A DNA stretch of 62,101 bases, taken from the NCBI RefSeq assembly GCF_001436255.1, contig NZ_AZEI01000037.1:1-62101 (forward strand), in the 5' to 3' direction. The position numbers and the translations under genes are program-made. Below are positions 7,114 through 16,079 of the stretch, piece after piece; within the stretch, counting starts at the first letter, position 1, and each line of letters opens with the position of its first letter. This DNA comes from Lentilactobacillus rapi DSM 19907 = JCM 15042. Its GTDB lineage: Bacteria > Bacillota > Bacilli > Lactobacillales > Lactobacillaceae. The notes under the pieces were generated by a model that saw only the letters and a program-made list of their open reading frames with translations, was not told the origin of the DNA and ran no database searches.

Positions 7114-7350
7114 TTAACCGATGTATTTGCCAACAGCAGTTAACTTATCGAGAACAGTCCGTTTATGAGGTGTGTGATCAATCACAGCACTCAAATCTTG
7201 ACCGGCCAGCTTGCCGTGGTGCCGGCCGTTCGCCCACTGATCGACATTGGTCAGATCATACACAATCCCGTCAATTGCAACATAAGCCTTGTTACCATCT
7301 TTGCCGTCAAATTGCGCTAGTTGAGCCTTTGTAAAGGTTGTTTCAGCCAT
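7114..7350 (-). CDS. Cytochrome b5-like heme/steroid-binding domain protein
   Basis: A 78-residue single-domain protein of the cytochrome b5-like heme/steroid-binding superfamily: F-T-K-A-Q-L-A-Q-F-D-G, then Y-V-A-I-D-G-I-V-Y-D-L-T and G-R-H-H-G-K-L-A-G-Q-D-L, ending H-T-P-H-K. The usual H-P-G-G heme-ligand motif is replaced by H-H-G-K, so heme binding in the classical way is uncertain. GGAGG precedes its ATG. It stands alone between cfa and a merR gene. Confidence 0.85.
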   Translation of the reverse strand: MAETTFTKAQLAQFDGKDGNKAYVAIDGIVYDLTNVDQWANGRHHGKLAGQDLSAVIDHTPHKRTVLDKLTAVGKYIG

Positions 7351-7422
7351 ATCGTAACCTCCTTATCACGTTCAAATATTTCCTTTAACTATACAACCTA
7401 ATCCTTAAATAATTCAAGCAGT

Positions 7423-7872
7423 TTATGCTTCTTTATCTGGCGAATCGACCAGCTTAAATTGAGTGCCGTCATCATAAATAACCGCGTATAGCAATTTATC
7501 CTTATTCTCATCAAAGGGGCCGAGATTGATTGCCTGATGGCCATCATAAGTTGCGACATCTTCAAACCGGTCAAAAATAATCTTGCGGACTAACTTCAAG
7601 ACGTTGTTTTTTGCTTCAGCTTTTTCAGCAGCCACCGCTAATGTGTAGCCTTGATCCAAGAACAACTTGATCTGGTAGGCCTTGATTAGCATGCTATAAC
7701 TAAATTTACGATTCTGATTTTTACCCTGTTTACTTTCAATGTAGCCCTTGCGCTCCCAGTAACGTAGCTTGGTTTGAGAAATCCCAGTTGCCCGGGAAAC
7801 ATCCCCTAAGCCCATGTACCAGGCGTTATCTTTAACAATTTCGGCTAATTTTTGTTTGAATTCCTTATCCAC
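7423..7872 (-). CDS. MerR family transcriptional regulator
   Basis: A 149-residue regulator with a MerR-like HTH offset about 20 residues from the N-terminus (M-G-L-G-D-V-S-R-A-T-G-I-S-Q-T-K-L-R-Y-W-E-R-K-G-Y-I as the core, here split around residues 20-45). A C-terminal part of unknown type contains Y-A-V-I-Y-D-D-G-T-Q-F. It diverges from the EmrB-type efflux gene, and the -35 elements of the two promoters form an inverted repeat, so it most likely controls that drug or stress exporter together with itself. Confidence 0.9.
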   Translation of the reverse strand: MDKEFKQKLAEIVKDNAWYMGLGDVSRATGISQTKLRYWERKGYIESKQGKNQNRKFSYSMLIKAYQIKLFLDQGYTLAVAAEKAEAKNNVLKLVRKIIFDRFEDVATYDGHQAINLGPFDENKDKLLYAVIYDDGTQFKLVDSPDKEA

Positions 7873-7982
7873 TTAAATTCCTCGTTTCTGATCATCGAGA
7901 CCGTGTAATTGGTTTCATTGGCTTTAGATGGGCATTTGTATTATTAGATTCTCTACAATCTACCATCTATTAATTAACATTA

Positions 7983-8044
7983 AGTATATATTCTTAAATA
8001 TCGTTGTCAAGATAGTTGACAATTGTTGTGAATAATCTTATATT
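7983..8044. promoter_or_regulatory. Back-to-back promoters of merR and MFS genes
   Basis: Plus strand: TTGACA (8016-8021), 17 bases, TATATT (8039-8044). Minus strand: TTGACA (8005-8010), 16 bases, TATACT (7983-7988). The two -35 elements form an inverted repeat TTGTCAA-N5-TTGACAA (8004-8010, 8016-8022), a likely shared operator. Confidence 0.82.
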
Positions 8045-8099
8045 AGTCAGGAATCGTTTTTTGAAGAAATCTAATTTGAAGTGAAGAAGGTAATCAATC

Positions 8100-9572
8100 G
8101 TGGCAAATTCAGTAGACGAAAACGGCAAGCCATATAATCGCGGAATAATGATCGTGGTCATCTTAGTTGGTACATTCTGTACCGTTTTGAACCAGACCAT
8201 TCTTTCGACGGCTTTCCCTACTATTATGAAAGCATTTGATGTTTCGACATCAACTGTTCAGTGGCTGACCACTGGTTTCATGATGGTTAACGGGATTATG
8301 ATCCCAATTAGTGCTTGGTTAAGCACAAGATTTAATTCTAAAATGCTCTATATTAGTGCGATGACAACGTTCTTCATTGGAACCGTTGTTTGTTACACCG
8401 CCCCAAGCTTTGGAATGCTCCTGACTGGTCGATTGATTCAAGCATTGGGCGTGGGCGTTACCATGCCATTACTCCAGACCATCATGCTGTCAATCTTTCC
8501 GCCTGACAAACGGGGAACTGCCATGGGGCTTGCCGGAATTGTCATCGGCTTGGCTCCTGCCATTGGCCCAACCCTTTCCGGATGGGTCATTGACAACTGG
8601 ACTTGGCGAGATCTTTTCGGCATGATTATTCCATTGATGCTGTTAGTTATTTTAGCCAGTTTCTTCTTTGTTAAAAGTGTCTTGCCAACTCGGAAAGTTG
8701 GCACAGACCTACTTTCAATTATCATGTCAACTGTCGGCTTTGGTAGCTTACTCTACGGATTCTCATCAGTTGGTGAGGACGGCTGGGGCAGCGCAACAGT
8801 TATCAGTACCCTCGTGATCGGGGTTATCTTTATCATTGGTTTCATTTGGCGTCAATTAACCATGAAGAAACCCTTCTTGGAATTCCGAGTTTATCGTTCA
8901 TTCCCGTTCACCATTTCTGCAATCTTAAGTTCTGTTACGATGATGGCGATGGTCGGAGTTGAAATGGTTATCCCATTGTACCTGCAAATTGTTAAAGGCA
9001 TGTCTGCGTTTGAATCCGGACTAACCCTCCTTGCTGGGGCCATTATGATGGGGATCATGAGCCCAATTACCGGTCGGGCCGTGGACCGCTTTGGTGCCAA
9101 ACGCCTTTCGATCATCGGAATGTTCTTTCTAACCCTTGGCTCAATTCCATTTATTTACATTACAAAGAGCACGCCAACTATCTACATCGTGTTCTTCTAC
9201 GCCGTTCGGATGTTCGGTATTTCAATGTCAATGATGCCGGCTACCACAGTTGGAATGAACTCATTACCACTTGATCTATTGAGTCACGGAACTGCTGTTA
9301 ACAACACGCAACGCCAAGTCGCTAGTTCAGTTGGAACCGCCGTGTTGATCAGTATCTTGACCAACGTAACGAAGAACAATATGCCTTCAAAGCACATGCT
9401 GACCACTAACCCATTGAATTACCAGACCCATGCCATTAACGCGACATTAAGTGGTTACCATGCAGCATTCCTGATCTCATTGATCTTCTGTCTGCTTGCA
9501 TTTATCACCGCGTTCTTCTTGAAAAACCGTGGTCACTCATCTGACTATACTAAAGCAGGAGGCGAAGATTAA
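8100..9572 (+). CDS. MFS multidrug efflux transporter, DHA2 (EmrB/QacA) family
   Basis: A 490-residue proton-driven exporter with about 14 transmembrane helices. Visible motifs are T-I-L-S-T-A-F-P-T-I in helix 1, antiporter-type G-R-L-I-Q-A-L-G-V-G in helix 4 and I-G-L-A-P-A-I-G-P-T-L-S-G in helix 5 (motif C of drug/H+ antiporters). It starts with GTG at 8100, behind GAAGAAGG. It overlaps the DUF4811 gene by one base, an association known across lactobacilli. Expression is driven by a near-consensus promoter next to the divergent merR gene. Confidence 0.94.
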   Translation: MANSVDENGKPYNRGIMIVVILVGTFCTVLNQTILSTAFPTIMKAFDVSTSTVQWLTTGFMMVNGIMIPISAWLSTRFNSKMLYISAMTTFFIGTVVCYTAPSFGMLLTGRLIQALGVGVTMPLLQTIMLSIFPPDKRGTAMGLAGIVIGLAPAIGPTLSGWVIDNWTWRDLFGMIIPLMLLVILASFFFVKSVLPTRKVGTDLLSIIMSTVGFGSLLYGFSSVGEDGWGSATVISTLVIGVIFIIGFIWRQLTMKKPFLEFRVYRSFPFTISAILSSVTMMAMVGVEMVIPLYLQIVKGMSAFESGLTLLAGAIMMGIMSPITGRAVDRFGAKRLSIIGMFFLTLGSIPFIYITKSTPTIYIVFFYAVRMFGISMSMMPATTVGMNSLPLDLLSHGTAVNNTQRQVASSVGTAVLISILTNVTKNNMPSKHMLTTNPLNYQTHAINATLSGYHAAFLISLIFCLLAFITAFFLKNRGHSSDYTKAGGED

Positions 9573-10291
9573 TGATATTAGCAACCTTAGTAATTAGTGT
9601 TGTTTTGGGCTTTGTCTTCTTCATTTATATTGAAAACAAGACTTGGAGCAATATCTTGACCGCCATCGCAATTATCGGGGCGGTTCTGTCAACCTTTTAC
9701 ATCATCAAAAACGACCATGATCATTACGGAATGAAACAAGTCACCGAACAAACGGCTCAACCAATTTATTCGGTTGGCAAGTCAAAGCAAATGCAAATGG
9801 TTTTGTATCAACCAATTGGCACTGCTGATAAGAAACAGGTTTATATCTACCAAAAATCGGCGGATGCTAAGAAAAAGTCCCACACCAGAGCAAAGGATGA
9901 CACCACCAACAAAGTGGTTCGCATTAACGGCGAATCCAAGATGGTGACTAAAACCACTCGCTGGGAATACAAAAATAAAGCTGCCAAATTATGGTTTGGG
10001 ATTGCCGATGAAGGCAATAAGTTAGTCAAACAGCACAACATCCTGTATATCAACAAGGATTGGCTCGTGCTTTCGACCACCCAAGCTAAAGCCCTTCAAA
10101 AGAAGATGGCTGATAAAGCTTATCAAGCTCAATTGAAAACTGCTGGAAAAGCCTTCGTCACCAAACAAGTGATGGCGGCCATGCAAAAGAACCCAAGGAT
10201 GTCTGCTGCCGACCGCGCAAAGCTAGTTAAGCAAGCGACTGCTGAGTTCCAAGCCCAAGCAGTTAAGAAGTTAATTGCGTCCTTGAAGTAA
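9572..10291 (+). CDS. DUF4811 domain-containing membrane protein
   Basis: A 239-residue protein with two N-terminal transmembrane helices (residues 1-20 and 25-45), an extracytoplasmic beta-rich domain, and a C-terminal Lys/Ala/Gln-rich helical tail (from about residue 175). I recognise it as the DUF4811 partner encoded beside EmrB-type transporters in lactobacilli. Start and the transporter's stop share one base (TAATG), implying coupled translation. Role unknown; it could be a periplasmic-side accessory subunit of the exporter. Confidence 0.85.
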   Translation: MILATLVISVVLGFVFFIYIENKTWSNILTAIAIIGAVLSTFYIIKNDHDHYGMKQVTEQTAQPIYSVGKSKQMQMVLYQPIGTADKKQVYIYQKSADAKKKSHTRAKDDTTNKVVRINGESKMVTKTTRWEYKNKAAKLWFGIADEGNKLVKQHNILYINKDWLVLSTTQAKALQKKMADKAYQAQLKTAGKAFVTKQVMAAMQKNPRMSAADRAKLVKQATAEFQAQAVKKLIASLK

Positions 10292-10309
10292 TTCAGTTTA
10301 CTATCCTCA

Positions 10310-10354
10310 AAAAGGCGTCCCATAAAATCCAGATTGGATTTATGGAACGCTTTT
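10310..10354. terminator. Rho-independent terminator
   Basis: An imperfect 19-bp stem (10310-10330 with 10336-10354) flanked by A and T runs, between the convergent DUF4811 and aldo/keto reductase genes. Confidence 0.85.
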
Positions 10355-10391
10355 GTTGTCCAGCCATTAAAAGTTAATGTTTACAGGCTGC

Positions 10392-11360
10392 TTAACCAAT
10401 TTTTCGGGAAAACTTTTTGAATCCAAATAATCGATCAATTCTTGGATAATATTCAGCTGGAATATCTAAATCAATTGCTTTCAAGTTGTTCTCAAGCTGA
10501 CTTGGCTTGCTGGCGCCGGTGATTAAGCTGGAAATCCTTGGATCTCTTAACGTCCAGGCTAATGCAAATGTTGCCAAATCCGTATTGAGCTCACCGGCCA
10601 TCTTGATTAAAGCTTCAACCTTATCCAAATTATCTTCGGTTAAGAGTGCTTTGATCTGATCCTGGTAGGTTGCCCGTGAACCAGCTGGAATTTGATGACC
10701 CTTACGATACTTACCAGTCAACAATCCTTGAGACAATGGTGAGAATGGCACAACGCCAAGGCCTAATTGGCCACAAACATCCAACAATTCATGCTCAATA
10801 TAGCGATCAAACATATTATATTGCGGCTGAACCACGGACATTGGGTGGAGTCCGCGCTCTTGAATGATCAACTGAGCTTCCAAAATTTGGACTGGCCGCC
10901 ATTCGCTGACGCCATAATACAGAATTTTACCTTGATCCACCAGGTCGCTTAATGCCTGTAATGTTTCTGCCAATGGTGTTTCAGGATCAAATCGGTGACA
11001 GAAGTAGAGATCTAAATAATCCGTCTGCATATTTTTCAGCGATGTATCAATTGATTCCATAATGTGCTTTCTGGATAACCCGCGGTCATTGATTCCTTCA
11101 CCGGTTGGGAAAAAGACTTTACTGGATAAGACGAGTTCTTTGCGAGGGAATTGTTTAAGCGTTTTGCCGAGAAATCGTTCGGCGGCCCCGCCACTGTATG
11201 CATCGGCACAGTCAAAGAAATTAATCCCATGTTCATATGCCAACTTAATACTTTGGGCAGCTAAATCCTGCTTATCTGGTTCGCTGACATCAGTCATCCA
11301 GCTCCCCAGTGCCAATTCGCTTACCCGCAACCCTTGCTTACCTAAATGTCGGTATTTCAT
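10392..11360 (-). CDS. Aldo/keto reductase family oxidoreductase
   Basis: A 322-residue NADPH-dependent aldo/keto reductase of the potassium-channel beta-subunit-like group. Motifs: G-I-N-F-F-D-C-A-D-A-Y-S-G-G with the catalytic Asp and Tyr near residues 50-55, Lys in L-S-S-K-V-F-F near 83, Y-C-H-R-F near 120 and the cofactor-binding I-T-G-A-S-K-P near 293. The ATG at 11360 has AGGAGG upstream; the longer open frame lacks one. A MerR-type promoter with a 19-base spacer precedes it, and the merR gene is divergent, so induction by reactive carbonyls or similar stress is likely. Confidence 0.94.
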   Translation of the reverse strand: MKYRHLGKQGLRVSELALGSWMTDVSEPDKQDLAAQSIKLAYEHGINFFDCADAYSGGAAERFLGKTLKQFPRKELVLSSKVFFPTGEGINDRGLSRKHIMESIDTSLKNMQTDYLDLYFCHRFDPETPLAETLQALSDLVDQGKILYYGVSEWRPVQILEAQLIIQERGLHPMSVVQPQYNMFDRYIEHELLDVCGQLGLGVVPFSPLSQGLLTGKYRKGHQIPAGSRATYQDQIKALLTEDNLDKVEALIKMAGELNTDLATFALAWTLRDPRISSLITGASKPSQLENNLKAIDLDIPAEYYPRIDRLFGFKKFSRKIG

Positions 11361-11418
11361 ATGATTGATTCCTCCTAATAGTTGAAATAAGGCATCGTTT
11401 AAATTCCTCATTTACTTT

Positions 11419-11449
11419 ACTCTAGCACCTCAAGTATACTTGAGGTAAA
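11419..11449. promoter_or_regulatory. MerR-type promoter/operator for aldo/keto reductase
   Basis: Minus strand: TTTACC (11444-11449), 19 bases, TAGAGT (11419-11424). The spacer contains a perfect 20-bp palindrome centred between 11436 and 11437 (half-site ACCTCAAGTA). Same -10 hexamer and same spacer length as the SDR operon promoter at 2364-2394, but a different palindrome, so a different MerR protein is implied. Confidence 0.85.
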
Positions 11450-11472
11450 GTTAAATATTTCGGAGGCTCTTA

Positions 11473-11889
11473 ATGAACACTTACACCATCGCAGAAGTTT
11501 CAAAGAAATACGATTTGCCCATCTCAACACTGCGTTACTACGAAGAAATTGGGCTGCTTCCCCACGTTGCCAGAAATGGCAAAAATCGCCTGTACGACCA
11601 AGCAAATTTGGATCGGTTGGCCGCAATTTGCTGCTTCAAAGATACCGGAATGACGCTCAAAGAACTCCAAACACTCTTTAAATATGAGGATCAGGATCAT
11701 GATTTGGATGAAGTGATTGATCTGCTCCAAACTCATTGCAATCGGGTGGCCGATCAACTCGTCCTCCTCAAAGAAAATCAACGCCATATTCGGCGAAAGC
11801 TTCAATACTACACCGATATCTGGAGTGCCCAGGTGAACCATCAACCGCATCCAGATTGGGATGATTATCCATTAAGTCGGTTTGAGTAA
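11473..11889 (+). CDS. MerR family transcriptional regulator
   Basis: A 138-residue MerR regulator: Y-T-I-A-E-V-S-K-K-Y, S-T-L-R-Y-Y-E-E-I-G-L-L, then N-R-L-Y-D and a coiled coil at about residues 75-120. One Cys pair (C-C in helix 4, residues 56-57) is present but no metal-type C-terminal loop. GGAGG lies upstream of its ATG. It diverges from the aldo/keto reductase gene and is the likely activator acting on the 20-bp palindrome between them. Confidence 0.93.
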   Translation: MNTYTIAEVSKKYDLPISTLRYYEEIGLLPHVARNGKNRLYDQANLDRLAAICCFKDTGMTLKELQTLFKYEDQDHDLDEVIDLLQTHCNRVADQLVLLKENQRHIRRKLQYYTDIWSAQVNHQPHPDWDDYPLSRFE

Positions 11890-11910
11890 ACCGCCCATCA
11901 ATTGAAAAGT

Positions 11911-12005
11911 TTGGGATGAAAACCGCGATCCCAGAGTTTAATTTAAAAAAGCAATGCATTCTAAAATGGATTGTTTTTTTGCTTATATGACCAAAGTCGG
12001 CCGTC
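11911..12005 (+). repeat. Nested-terminator repeat, copy 2
   Basis: Begins 20 bases after the merR stop. GCGATCCCAGAGTTTAA matches the left part of copies at 3416 and 26741. The inner hairpin (11945-11955 with 11970-11980, T7 run) is instead like that at 40239, so cores are exchanged between copies. The rest of this 318-base gap to 12207 holds the fetAB promoter. Confidence 0.65.
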
Positions 12006-12098
12006 GATTGCAAGTCTCGCTAATATACAAATGGTAAACGCAATTAAATTTATAAACTATTTGTCAATTAGTCTTAAACCGTTTTGGTAACCTTAACT

Positions 12099-12138
12099 CT
12101 GACAGCCTAATTTATTATGATTATAAATTAAGAATCAT
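12099..12138 (+). promoter_or_regulatory. fetAB promoter with Fur/PerR-like inverted repeat
   Basis: CTGACA (12099-12104), 17 bases, TATAAA (12122-12127). Overlapping the -10 is the inverted repeat ATGATT-N10-AATCAT (12117-12122, 12133-12138), followed by ATTATC. It resembles metal-responsive Fur-family boxes, fitting an iron exporter. Assignment to a specific regulator is inference. Confidence 0.55.
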
Positions 12139-12207
12139 TATCAGTGACTTTGTAGGCGTTATCTCATACAATCGATAGTATCAACAGAGAAAAGAGGCAT
12201 ATCCGAA

Positions 12208-12858
12208 ATGGCAGAAACGATTTTTGACATCCAAGACGTCGGCCTAACGGTATCACACCAAACATTATTGTCGCATATTTCTTTCACGGTGGCCCCAGGG
12301 GAGTTTGTGACCATCACTGGACCTTCTGGATCGGGTAAAAGCACCCTACTCTTATTATTGGCCACTTTACTTACACCCACAGAAGGTCAAATTATATTTG
12401 CCGGCAAACCACAACAGGACTATGAAAAAACGGTCTACCGCCGGTTGGTCTCATACTGTTATCAGCAACCCAGTCTATTTGGCAACACGGTCGCAGACAA
12501 CCTGGCTTTTCCGTTCCAAATTCGTCAAAAAAAAGTCAACCACGATCGGATGGTGGCTGCTCTAGCAGAAGTAAATTTACCAGCTGATATGCTCAAAAAG
12601 CATATTACGGAGCTCTCCGGTGGTGAAAAACAGCGCGTTGCTTTAATCCGTAATCTGATCTTTACACCAAAAGTATTATTATTAGATGAAATTACAACAG
12701 GTCTAGATGCCGTGACAAAAGACACTGTCCACCACGTTATGGCCAACTTCAACAAGCAAGGCATCACAATCATTACCGTCACTCACGACGAATCAGAATT
12801 AGCAGCAGCCGATCGGTTGATCAACATCGTTGGTGGCAGAATGGAGGTAACAGCATGA
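12208..12858 (+). CDS. fetA: ABC transporter ATP-binding protein, FetA-like (iron export type)
   Basis: A 216-residue ABC ATPase: Walker A G-P-S-G-S-G-K-S-T near residue 35, Q-loop Y-C-Y-Q-Q-P near 85, signature L-S-G-G-E-K-Q-R and Walker B V-L-L-L-D-E-I near 155, H-loop T-V-T-H-D. It overlaps the FetB-like permease gene by 4 bases. In Escherichia coli the FetA/FetB (YbbL/YbbM) pair exports iron and protects against peroxide stress; transfer of that function here rests on the permease family and the candidate metal box upstream. Confidence 0.85.
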   Translation: MAETIFDIQDVGLTVSHQTLLSHISFTVAPGEFVTITGPSGSGKSTLLLLLATLLTPTEGQIIFAGKPQQDYEKTVYRRLVSYCYQQPSLFGNTVADNLAFPFQIRQKKVNHDRMVAALAEVNLPADMLKKHITELSGGEKQRVALIRNLIFTPKVLLLDEITTGLDAVTKDTVHHVMANFNKQGITIITVTHDESELAAADRLINIVGGRMEVTA

Positions 12859-13625
12859 ATCAGCTCATTGTCAATCCAAGCGCCCTCATTTTCGCATTGG
12901 CCTTAGTAGCGCTCGCGTTTTTGATCAGTCTAAAAGAAAAAATTGGTCTTCAAAAGGATCTCGTTGTCGGTGTTATCCGCGCAGTCATTCAATTGACTAT
13001 CGTCGGGTATGTTTTGACATATATCATTTCAGTAAATCGAATTTGGCTAACGTTGCTGATGGTGGCAATTATCGTCTTTAATGCCGCTTGGAATGCTCGT
13101 GGTCGTGCTCGCGGTATCCCACACGCTTTTGTGATTAGCCTACTTGCAATTACCGTCGCAACAGGTGTCACGATTGGGTTGTTACTCTTGGCGAAAGCGA
13201 TTGCCTTTGTTCCCAGCCAGATTGTGCCGATTTCCGGCATGATTGCCAGCAACGCCATGGTCGCCATCGGCTTGGCTTACCGCAGTCTAAACGGTCAATT
13301 CCACGATAAACGCCAAGAACTATTGGAAAGGCTTGCCCTAGGAGCCAACCGTTACCAAACCGCCATTAATGTTGTCAGAGAAGCGATTCGTACAGGGATG
13401 AGTCCTACAATTGACTCAGCCAAAACCGTTGGAATCGTCAGTCTTCCTGGTATGATGTCCGGCCTGATCTTTGCCGGTGTAGATCCCACCAAGGCAATCA
13501 TGTACCAAATTATGGTCACATTCATGCTCATGGCTGCCACCAGCATCGGCAGCACCATCGCCTGTTATTTGGCATATCCCCAATTTTTCAACGCAAACAT
13601 GCAATTACGGACAATCCAGCATTGA
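12855..13625 (+). CDS. fetB: FetB-like ABC transporter permease (UPF0014)
   Basis: A 256-residue membrane protein with about seven transmembrane segments, matching the UPF0014/FetB (YbbM) family: the motifs L-K-E-K-I-G-L, N-A-A-W-N-A-R-G-R, P-I-S-G-M-I-A-S-N-A-M and the conserved cytoplasmic R-T-G-M-S-P-T-I-D followed by V-G-I-V-S-L-P-G-M-M-S-G. It forms an exporter with the ATPase encoded just upstream, with a 4-base overlap. Iron or other metal export is the known family role. Confidence 0.87.
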   Translation: MNQLIVNPSALIFALALVALAFLISLKEKIGLQKDLVVGVIRAVIQLTIVGYVLTYIISVNRIWLTLLMVAIIVFNAAWNARGRARGIPHAFVISLLAITVATGVTIGLLLLAKAIAFVPSQIVPISGMIASNAMVAIGLAYRSLNGQFHDKRQELLERLALGANRYQTAINVVREAIRTGMSPTIDSAKTVGIVSLPGMMSGLIFAGVDPTKAIMYQIMVTFMLMAATSIGSTIACYLAYPQFFNANMQLRTIQH

Positions 13626-13683
13626 ACAAATTCAACTATTTTAATCCCTAAAATGGCAATTATCTGATTATCAATTGATCATA

Positions 13684-13738
13684 AAACAAACTGAGACGAA
13701 CTTTCCAAAAATATTGGAAAATTCATCTCAGTTTGTTT
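13684..13738. terminator. Strong bidirectional terminator
   Basis: A 25-base near-perfect inverted repeat (13684-13708 with 13714-13738) flanked by A and T tracts, between the convergent fetB and cyclophilin genes. Confidence 0.88.
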
Positions 13739-13795
13739 ATCAGCGGGACTTTCTCCCCGCATCTTTAGTTGATGAGTTGGGCATCGTTTAGACGA

Positions 13796-14380
13796 TTATT
13801 TGGCAATTGTCACTGTTTCCATCGTAACCGCTTCTTTAGGCTTATCGGAGCCGTTTCGGTCAACCTGACTGATTTCCTTGACGACATCCATGCCGTCAAT
13901 CACTTGGCCAAACACCGTATGCCTGAAATCAAGCCAAGGGGTGCCACCATTTTGATAGGCTTCGATAATTTCTTCTGGGTAACCAGCCGTCTTCATTTGC
14001 TGAACCATGCCATCATCGACATGCTCGTTGGTCACAATAAAGAATTGGCTGCCATTGGTATCCGGACCGGCATTAGCCATCGACAAAGCGCCGTTGATAT
14101 TAAACAACTCTGGTGAAAATTCATCAGCGAAGTTGCCGCCAAAACTGCTTTCACCACCGGCACCCGTTCCCGTTGGATCGCCACCTTGAATCATAAAGTC
14201 TGGAATTACGCGATGGAAAGTAACCCCATCGTAGTAACCCTTTTCAGCTAAGGCAACAAAATTTTCTACCGTTTTAGGGGCTTGCTCAGGGAATAACTGA
14301 ATCACAATATCGCCATGGTTGGTTTTAATGGTTGCTTTAGGGCCATTTGCGTGTGCCAAATCTAGTTGAGGTAAGGTCAT
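13796..14380 (-). CDS. Cyclophilin-type peptidyl-prolyl cis-trans isomerase
   Basis: A 194-residue cytosolic cyclophilin that speeds isomerisation of Xaa-Pro bonds. Core motifs: [15 protein letters not shown] near residues 55-69, the extended G-T-G-A-G-G loop, [16 protein letters not shown] near 98-113 and F-G-Q-V-I-D-G near 155. No signal peptide. GGAG lies 10 bases before the ATG. It stands alone, flanked by its own terminator. Confidence 0.96.
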   Translation of the reverse strand: MTLPQLDLAHANGPKATIKTNHGDIVIQLFPEQAPKTVENFVALAEKGYYDGVTFHRVIPDFMIQGGDPTGTGAGGESSFGGNFADEFSPELFNINGALSMANAGPDTNGSQFFIVTNEHVDDGMVQQMKTAGYPEEIIEAYQNGGTPWLDFRHTVFGQVIDGMDVVKEISQVDRNGSDKPKEAVTMETVTIAK

Positions 14381-14535
14381 TATTTATTTTCTCCTTTATT
14401 ATGCATCATCACTACTGCAAAAGCGTATCATATCCCGAGAGGAAAGTCAGGTAAATACAGCTAATTATTAACACTTTTTGCTTTGAATACGTTAGAATTG
14501 ACTTGTACAATTTTCACGAAGACGGGGTAACAGAC

Positions 14536-15786
14536 ATGAAAGTCTCTCAAGAACACTGGCGTCGAAATATTTATCTATTTCTGATCAGTCAATTTCTAAC
14601 CGGAATTACCAGTATGATCGTCCAATACGCAATCATTTGGTATTTAACCAAAAAGACCGGCTCGGCCACGGTATTGAGTATTGCCACCATTTTAGGGATG
14701 CTGCCGATGGTCATTCTCAGTCCCTTTGTAGGCCCGATGGTCGATCGCTGGAATAAGAAGGGTTTATTGATCTTTCCGGATGTATTTGCAGCCTGTTTTG
14801 CTATTATTCTTTCAGTATCTGGAACGGTCTTTCACGTTTTTCCACTGTGGCTGATTTTTATTTCGCTACTCATGCGGTCATGCGCCCAAACCTTCCAGAT
14901 GCCAACGATTCAATCCGTAATGCCGACAATGGTGCCAGACAAGGAATTAACCAGAATGAACGGCCAGCTCGGAATGGTTCAGTCCGCCAACATGATTATT
15001 GCGCCGGCATTGGGGGCCTTCTTGTTCGCCCTGATTCCAATCGAGTACCTCATCTTATTGGATGTCTTAGGTGCCATCATCGGGATTTGCATTTTAACCT
15101 TTGTTCAGATTCCAAATAACGAAAAAATCGATCAGCCGATGCACGTTCTGCACAATACCAAGCTTGGCATCAAGCAGCTGACCAGCAATAAGGGGCTTTG
15201 GTCTATTACCCTAATTGGGGCTGTCTTCACCTTGACCTATATGCCGGCTGCCAGCATGTACCCACTCATGACAATGAAATACTTTCAGGGAACGGTCAGC
15301 CAAGCCGGCCTGATTGAAGCTATTTACTCAAGCGGCATGTTCATCGGTGGGGCCATCATCGGGATTTTTGGTAAATGGAAGAACCGGATGAAACCCGTCA
15401 TTATCGCTTTCTTTCTGGTTGGCATCCCCACCGGAATTAGCGGCATTCTGCCAGGTAACCAAACCGGTTTTGTTTGGTTTGCGGTCTTAAACATCGTCGA
15501 AGGCATTGCCACGCCATTCTTCACGACGCTTCTCATGGCAATGATTCAGCAAAGCTATCCGCCTAAAGAACTCGGTCGGGTCTTGGGGGTCCTCAACTCG
15601 TTGCTCAACTTGGCTGGGCCGATTGGGCTCATCTTTGCCGGCCCACTTGCCGATATCATTGGAATTGAACGGCTGTTTATTATTGCCGGCATCGGTTCGG
15701 CGATCTGCGGCATAGTGGCATTGATGATGCCGTTAACGCGGCAATACGATATTCGGTTGCATGAAAAGTTAGCTGGAAAAGAATAA
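14536..15786 (+). CDS. MFS transporter
   Basis: A 416-residue 12-helix major facilitator, close to the MFS_3 group (siderophore or drug exporters). Visible features: long N-terminal helix starting N-I-Y-L-F-L-I-S-Q-F-L-T-G, motif A-like G-P-M-V-D-R-W-N-K-K between helices 2 and 3, and an E-L-G-R-V-L-G-V-L motif in the second half. The ATG at 14536 is preferred because the product then starts in family style; the open frame begins at 14503 and only a weak GGGG site precedes either. Substrate unknown. A strong terminator follows. Confidence 0.88.
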   Translation: MKVSQEHWRRNIYLFLISQFLTGITSMIVQYAIIWYLTKKTGSATVLSIATILGMLPMVILSPFVGPMVDRWNKKGLLIFPDVFAACFAIILSVSGTVFHVFPLWLIFISLLMRSCAQTFQMPTIQSVMPTMVPDKELTRMNGQLGMVQSANMIIAPALGAFLFALIPIEYLILLDVLGAIIGICILTFVQIPNNEKIDQPMHVLHNTKLGIKQLTSNKGLWSITLIGAVFTLTYMPAASMYPLMTMKYFQGTVSQAGLIEAIYSSGMFIGGAIIGIFGKWKNRMKPVIIAFFLVGIPTGISGILPGNQTGFVWFAVLNIVEGIATPFFTTLLMAMIQQSYPPKELGRVLGVLNSLLNLAGPIGLIFAGPLADIIGIERLFIIAGIGSAICGIVALMMPLTRQYDIRLHEKLAGKE

Positions 15787-15793
15787 ACTGTAA

Positions 15794-15855
15794 AAAAAGT
15801 GGTGGCTCACCTCCCGACTTCAGTTGTTGAATCGGGAGGTGGGCTACCACTTTTT
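15794..15855. terminator. Strong bidirectional terminator
   Basis: A 24-bp near-perfect stem (15794-15817 with 15832-15855) with A and T runs directly after the MFS stop. It separates that gene from repeat array A. Confidence 0.92.
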
Positions 15856-15954
15856 CTCTGATATTGTTTGGTGATTAAGTTGGCCCTGCTGTGTTAGACG
15901 GAGAAATGGCGTTGACCATTGGTTTTACTGTTAATTGTTTTGATTTACTTTTAC

Positions 15955-16079
15955 TAGGACAGCTCCTCCAAGCAGAAGTCTGCATGTAAGCACCACCGAG
16001 AAAAATTCCAGAACCGGGAATTTCCCTCGGTGGAGACTTACGCTCCGACTTCTAACCGCTTTACTCCGCTCACTTGGTT
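15955..16079 (+). repeat. Covarying hairpin repeat, copy A1
   Basis: Unit from TAGGACAG to CGCTCACTTGGT. Stems: AGAAGT/ACTTCT, GTAAG/CTTAC, CCACCGAG/CTCGGTGG, apical ATTCC/GGAAT. The outermost stem is mismatched: its left side is of the TCCAAGC type and its right of the GCTTTAC type, as if two unit types had recombined. Confidence 0.85.
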
